Shown here piece by piece: positions 6,788 to 10,096 of a stretch of 10,096 nt of DNA. Position 1 is the stretch's first letter. Every line of letters begins with the position of its first letter. A model generated the notes under the pieces. It was given only the letters and a program-made list of their open reading frames with translations. It was not told where the DNA came from and searched no databases. The stretch covers positions 1-10,096 of the forward strand of contig CAYSJM010000096.1 of NCBI GenBank assembly GCA_964431385.1, written 5' to 3'. A program made the translations under genes and the position numbers. This DNA comes from UTCHB3 sp964431385 (GTDB taxonomy: Bacteria; Bacteroidota; Ignavibacteria; Ignavibacteriales; Ignavibacteriaceae).

Positions 6788-8839
6788 ATGAAAAATCTTC
6801 TTCTTCTCTCTCTTTTTTCACTATTTTTTATTGTACCTGTTTCCGCACAAGAAAACTACATGGTTTTCCTGAACAACAAAGGTTACACGGGCAGTTTTTC
6901 TCCCGGTTCACAGCTTTGGGATTTAACTGTTTCTTCTCTTTCAACCGAGAGCATAGGGAGGAGAATTAAAAATCTTGGTGAAACAGGATTTATCTCTGAA
7001 GAAGATATTCCCGTTTCTAACAGCTACATTTCGAGGCTTGAATTCGCCGGAGCGAAGGTAAGATGGATTCTAAAATGGTTCGATTGTGTTTCAATTTCCG
7101 CCGACAAACAGACCATTGAGAAGATAAAAAAACTCGATTTTGTTAAGAATGTTCGTCCCGTTATTAAGATCAAGGTACCGCTCGAGTTCCGTAACACAGT
7201 CAATCCACTCGATGACGAAATGCTCGCATCGATGAACAGCAACCGTGTAGTCCCCTCTTCGTTCATCGCATCTTCAAACCTGTTGCCGGGTGAAAATTCC
7301 GACATTTCTGAAGAAGATGCAAAGCTTTACGGCGGTTCATACATCCAGTATAAAATTTCCGATGTACCCGATGTAAACAGAATGGGTGCAAAGGGAAAAG
7401 GGGTAAGAATTGGTGTGCTCGATTCAGGTTTCGACTGGCAGAGACACGACGCCCTGAAAACCAGAAAAGTGATTGCCGAGTATGATTTTGTTAAAAAAGA
7501 TAAAGTTACCGCCAACCAGGAGGGTGACCCCGCGGGGCAGCACGGTCACGGCACTTTTTGTTTCTCCGCCTGTGGTGGCTTCCTTGAAGGAAAACTTGTA
7601 GCTCCCTCACATGAAGCTGAATTTGTTCTCGCAAAAACAGAAACCACCGAATTTGAAAGAATGGTTGAAGAAGACAACTACGCAGCCGCTATTCAGTGGA
7701 TGGACAGCATCGGGGTTGATATAACCACAAGTTCACTCGGTTACACCGTTTTTGATGACGCCACCTACAGATATGATGACCTCACAGGTGCTACCGCAAT
7801 CTGCACAAAAGCGATAAATTATGCCTTTTCAAAAGGTATTCTCACATTCACGGCGGCAGGTAACTCAGCCGGTGATGCCTGGTTTTATGTTTCAACACCG
7901 GGTGACGGATATAATGCCCTCGCCATCGGTGCAGTAACCAAGAACAGAGAAATTGCAGATTTTTCGTCGGGTGGTCCAACCGCTGACGGCAGAATAAAAC
8001 CCGATTTTTCTGCGGCGGGTGTATCAGTTTTTGGAGCACTTGCATCATCCAAAAACAAATTTGAAAGATCTAACGGAACCTCCGCAGCCACACCGATTGC
8101 TGCGGGAATCGGCGGGCAGCTCCTTTCACTCTTCCCCCATTTGAAGAATACACAGGCGAGATTTATTCTCAGATACACTTCCGACCAGAGAATGCTTCCA
8201 GACAATACCTACGGTTACGGACTTGTTTCATCGCTCGAAGCGGCTACACATCCCAATCTTGAAGTGCTTAAAAACGGTGATGTGAAGCTGCATAAAAGAT
8301 TCAAAGATGAGCCAAAAGCTAAAAGCGTTTATTTGGTTTACAAAACGGGTTACAAAAAATCCGAACGGCTTAAAATGGATAAAGTCAGCAGTGGATATTA
8401 TACCGTAAAACTTCCCGCAAGCGTGAAAAAGGAATCACTGGAATTTACATTCGACGCCGGTGAAAGAACCGATGGTGTGAACTTCCCGACAAAAGGAAGA
8501 AAATATTACATCCTCCCCGGGAATGAAAATGTCTTCATTTCAACCCCTGAAAAAATCGATATAAAGGCTTTCTCAAAAGAAAGAATTGCCAAATTCACCG
8601 GTGTTAATCCAAGAATTTTCACCAAATACAAAAGCGGTGCCAAAACCACCGAAATTTTGATTAACGATATAGCAGGCAACTACATCGTTTCAATCCCTGT
8701 AAGAGACCTGAACTACGACAACAGAATTATTTGGAACGGCCGCGACCGTTTCGACAAAAAAGTACCGATGGGAATCTATACCTCCACAGTAATGATTGAC
8801 GGAAGACCCGCAACCAGGCAGATATTTTTCAGGAGGTAG
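6788..8839 (+). CDS. Secreted subtilisin-like serine protease (S8 family)
   Basis: A 683-residue exported endopeptidase. A signal peptide (1-20) ends VSA, with likely cleavage before QEN. Residues 21-130 form a propeptide-like domain ending in a KWFDCVSISA/FVKNVRPV pattern typical of inhibitor I9-type prodomains in Bacteroidota subtilases. The catalytic domain spans about 200-490: Asp212 in GVLDSGFDW, His254 in GHGTFCFS, oxyanion Asn359 in TAAGNS and Ser432 in NGTSAATP, so the triad is complete. The C-terminal region has a beta-rich linker and, at about 620-683, a FlgD-like module (IIWNGRDRFDKKVPMGIYTSTVMIDG) that may aid sorting or anchoring. It ends IFFRR; a type IX sorting signal is possible but not demonstrated. 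AAGG overlapping the lepB stop, eight bases before the ATG, serves as ribosome-binding site. The signal peptide makes it a natural LepB substrate. Confidence 0.93.
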   Translation: MKNLLLLSLFSLFFIVPVSAQENYMVFLNNKGYTGSFSPGSQLWDLTVSSLSTESIGRRIKNLGETGFISEEDIPVSNSYISRLEFAGAKVRWILKWFDCVSISADKQTIEKIKKLDFVKNVRPVIKIKVPLEFRNTVNPLDDEMLASMNSNRVVPSSFIASSNLLPGENSDISEEDAKLYGGSYIQYKISDVPDVNRMGAKGKGVRIGVLDSGFDWQRHDALKTRKVIAEYDFVKKDKVTANQEGDPAGQHGHGTFCFSACGGFLEGKLVAPSHEAEFVLAKTETTEFERMVEEDNYAAAIQWMDSIGVDITTSSLGYTVFDDATYRYDDLTGATAICTKAINYAFSKGILTFTAAGNSAGDAWFYVSTPGDGYNALAIGAVTKNREIADFSSGGPTADGRIKPDFSAAGVSVFGALASSKNKFERSNGTSAATPIAAGIGGQLLSLFPHLKNTQARFILRYTSDQRMLPDNTYGYGLVSSLEAATHPNLEVLKNGDVKLHKRFKDEPKAKSVYLVYKTGYKKSERLKMDKVSSGYYTVKLPASVKKESLEFTFDAGERTDGVNFPTKGRKYYILPGNENVFISTPEKIDIKAFSKERIAKFTGVNPRIFTKYKSGAKTTEILINDIAGNYIVSIPVRDLNYDNRIIWNGRDRFDKKVPMGIYTSTVMIDGRPATRQIFFRR

Positions 8840-8871
8840 GGGGCGATTAGACAACATGGTTACGAGTACTT

Positions 8872-8900
8872 TAAGAAGGTAATTTCAAGAAACCTTCTTA
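8872..8900 (+). terminator. Terminator-like hairpin after the subtilase gene
   Basis: A perfect 9-bp stem, TAAGAAGGT (8872-8880) with ACCTTCTTA (8892-8900), has an 11-base loop and is followed by TTTTCT. It lies 32 bases after the subtilase stop. The stem is AT-rich and the loop long, so termination may be weak. It partly overlaps the inverted repeat at the downstream promoter. Confidence 0.5.
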
Positions 8901-8920
8901 TTTTCTCGAAAGTTTCTTGA
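8885..8920. promoter_or_regulatory. Inverted repeat overlapping the -35 box, candidate operator
   Basis: TCAAGAAAC (8885-8893) and GTTTCTTGA (8912-8920) are perfect 9-bp inverted arms separated by 18 bp. The right arm overlaps the first four bases of the -35 box. This is the expected place for an autorepression site of the ribbon-helix-helix antitoxin encoded just downstream; binding is inferred. Confidence 0.5.
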
Positions 8921-8945
8921 CAATTAATCTGAAAAACCTTATATT
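8917..8945 (+). promoter_or_regulatory. Sigma-70 type promoter of the toxin-antitoxin operon
   Basis: A consensus -35 TTGACA (8917-8922) is followed by a 17-bp spacer and a near-consensus -10 TATATT (8940-8945). Transcription would start near 8952, giving a leader of about 25 bases that contains GAAAGGA (8963-8969) as ribosome-binding site seven bases before the ATG. It is a classic enterobacterial-style promoter rather than the TTTG/TAnnTTTG type seen near lepA. Confidence 0.7.
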
Positions 8946-8976
8946 TCGATCCGGAATAATTTGAAAGGATTTATAC

Positions 8977-9246
8977 ATGGCGAATTCAGAGGAGAGCAAA
9001 AGGAAGAGAATCAAAGTCGGCACGATTCTCGATGAGGAAGTTGTGAAGATTTTGAAGGAAAGAGCATATCGCGAAGGAAAGACTATCAGCGATGTGGTTC
9101 AGGAAGCGGTTATTTCCTACAACCGGACTGAACCGGTTAGGGCAAAACTAAGAGCCGAAGCAGCCAAGAGGTTAATATCATCACCATTCGGTGTCTCGAT
9201 TGAGCAATTAAATCAAGACATCGAAGAGGACTACTACGACCAATGA
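8977..9246 (+). CDS. Ribbon-helix-helix antitoxin (VapB/CopG-like)
   Basis: An 89-residue protein with a ribbon-helix-helix DNA-binding fold. RIKVGTILDEEVVKILKERAYREGKTISDVVQEAV (residues 11-45) gives the short strand, helix A and helix B of the family, after a lysine/arginine-rich N-terminus. The acidic C-terminal tail (about 60-89, ending DIEEDYYDQ) probably wraps and neutralises the PIN toxin. The stop overlaps the toxin start (ATGA), giving translational coupling and antitoxin-first order. It probably also represses its own operon through the inverted repeat at the promoter. The exact subfamily is not identified and no gene symbol is given for that reason. Confidence 0.8.
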   Translation: MANSEESKRKRIKVGTILDEEVVKILKERAYREGKTISDVVQEAVISYNRTEPVRAKLRAEAAKRLISSPFGVSIEQLNQDIEEDYYDQ

Positions 9247-9749
9247 ACCTCACGATGATTGAAGCATCCGATAATCTGATGCTTGATGCAAATATTATCC
9301 TCTATGCAATTCAGCAAAAATCTCTTCAGTGTACTGAGTTGATTAACCGTATATCATCCGGAGAGATCAACTGTTTTATTTCAACTCATGTGCTTGCAGA
9401 AGTGATGCATGTTCTGATGATCGAAGAAGCCAGAAAATTGGGTTCGATCACAAGTGGTAATCCGGCAAGAAAACTGAGTGAAAATCCCGGAATTGTAAGA
9501 TCACTTTCTCAATATGAGATTTTATTCGAAGACCTGCTCAATATCGGTTTGAACATTGTCGAAGTAACAAAAAGTGACCTTCTTGATTCACTTAACATTC
9601 AAAGGCAATACGGTTTACTGACAAACGATTCTCTGATAATTGCCGTTACGAAACGCCTTGGAGTTACAAAGCTCGTGTCTGCTGACAACACATTCAGTCG
9701 TTTAAGGAACATAACCCTTTATTCTCCGGATGACATTTTAACCACCTGA
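9243..9749 (+). CDS. PIN-domain toxin, probable VapC-type RNase
   Basis: A 168-residue PIN-fold endoribonuclease, the toxin of a VapBC-like pair that would cleave tRNA, rRNA or mRNA when unopposed. The metal-binding acidic residues are present: D15 in LMLDANI, E53 in HVLAEVMHVL, D129 in LLTNDSLI and D148 in LVSADNTF. The predicted PIN core therefore looks catalytically intact. It is somewhat longer than the common 130-140-residue VapC, with extra sequence at about 63-95 between the second and third motifs. The ATG at 9243 overlaps the antitoxin stop; in-frame ATGs at 9255 and 9279 are alternatives. The next downstream material is CHAT gene debris on the opposite strand. Confidence 0.85.
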   Translation: MNLTMIEASDNLMLDANIILYAIQQKSLQCTELINRISSGEINCFISTHVLAEVMHVLMIEEARKLGSITSGNPARKLSENPGIVRSLSQYEILFEDLLNIGLNIVEVTKSDLLDSLNIQRQYGLLTNDSLIIAVTKRLGVTKLVSADNTFSRLRNITLYSPDDILTT

Positions 9750-9795
9750 CCCTGAATTTACAGGATATTATATGGACATAGTACTTTTCAATTCC

Positions 9796-9978
9796 TCATC
9801 TCCCGATTAAAACAAAAGCCCCCCAGTAATAAGGTTTTGGATACTCCCTCATAAGCTCGAGTTGAGCGAGGCGAAGAGCTTCCGGTTTAGTGATACTTGT
9901 GGCATAGTTACCCATGAACTTTATCATCAGCTCTTTTGTAGCGTTGTCGTCCACTTTCCAGAGGCTCATACTCATCAA
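9796..9978 (-). pseudogene. CHAT-domain protein, C-terminal remnant
   Basis: About 60 residues match the very C-terminus of CHAT (caspase-HetF-associated with TPR) domains: MSLWKVDDNATKELMIKFM, then the helix TKPEALRLAQLELMREY, then KPYYWGAFVLIGR. Full CHAT domains are roughly 300 residues with catalytic His and Cys (in a SACET-like motif) upstream; none of that is found upstream. On the minus strand the frame runs back only to a stop near 10045, and the sequence ahead of the LWKVDD motif looks unlike CHAT apart from GNILLMS. The only starts are TTG 9978 and nearby ATGs. It therefore looks like a truncated, inactive gene stub, possibly a deletion scar. Confidence 0.7.
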
Positions 9979-10004
9979 TAAGATATTCCCCCATGACGGA
10001 ATTT

Positions 10005-10096
10005 TTAAATTGCTGGTGTTCCGAGGGATTCCAGCTGTTCAATCCATTCCCTAAAATGTCTGCATCTCTCTTTTAGTTTCGGAATACCTGTATTCC
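10005..10096 (-). CDS. Possible 3' end of a gene running off the right edge
   Basis: On the minus strand a frame is open from the window edge to TAA at 10005-10007, giving about 29 codons ending FREWIEQLESLGTPAI. Its composition is protein-like but I recognise no family. Another minus-strand frame in the same stretch is also open after a stop, so the reading is uncertain. If real, the CHAT stub would sit just behind a different truncated or intact gene. Confidence 0.25.
   Translation of the reverse strand, partial: NTGIPKLKERCRHFREWIEQLESLGTPAI

Noticed and set aside
7024..8205. Minus-strand open frames opposite the subtilase gene
   Set aside because: They are antisense to conserved catalytic regions and their products look like low-complexity reverse translations.
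9751..9764. Terminator after the PIN toxin gene (CCTG-AATTTA-CAGG)
   Set aside because: The stem is only four pairs and no T-run follows.

Overview
The window looks like a chromosomal segment of a Bacteroidota/Ignavibacteria-type bacterium (inference). The pointers are a TIGR03643 (DUF2805) protein, a DUF6371-like zinc-finger/TOPRIM protein beside a RepA-like ATPase with a DTEQ motif, a secreted subtilase of the type common in that group, a TAnnTTTG promoter element ahead of lepA, and period-7 simple repeats. A run of exactly 100 Ns (5862-5961) is a scaffold-gap placeholder, so this is probably a draft or metagenome-assembled genome.

Layout. (1) 1-2436, minus strand: a two-gene module. A RecA-fold, RepA-like ATPase lies upstream of a zinc-finger/TOPRIM primase-like protein, with two tandem imperfect hairpins between them. 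This pairing is typical of replication modules of integrated or mobilisable elements. (2) 2437-2706: a repeat-rich spacer with two near-identical 29-bp copies carrying a GC hairpin, then an ATCCTG-rich stretch. (3) 2707-3357, minus: a DedA-family membrane protein. (4) 3579-3839, plus: a small TIGR03643 protein. (5) 4009-8839, plus: lepA (EF4 GTPase), a TTAGGTA heptamer array running into the assembly gap, signal peptidase I (lepB, 5' end in the gap) and a secreted S8 subtilase 10 bp after lepB. (6) 8840-9749: a compact toxin-antitoxin operon (ribbon-helix-helix antitoxin and PIN-domain toxin, ATGA overlap) with a textbook sigma-70 promoter and inverted repeats. (7) 9750-10096, minus: the C-terminal stub of a CHAT-domain protein and possible coding sequence running off the right edge.

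How the genes relate. lepA-lepB is a classic bacterial gene pair. The subtilase behind it has a signal peptide and would be exported, so it is a plausible substrate of the adjacent signal peptidase. The two ends of the window look like accessory DNA (replication module, repeats, toxin-antitoxin, gene debris) flanking a housekeeping core. No clearly new system is proven here. The points most worth a second look are the twin hairpins in the replication module, the 29-bp hairpin repeats beside it, the overlapping inverted repeats at the toxin-antitoxin promoter, and the period-7 repeats found both in a coding region and at the gap.
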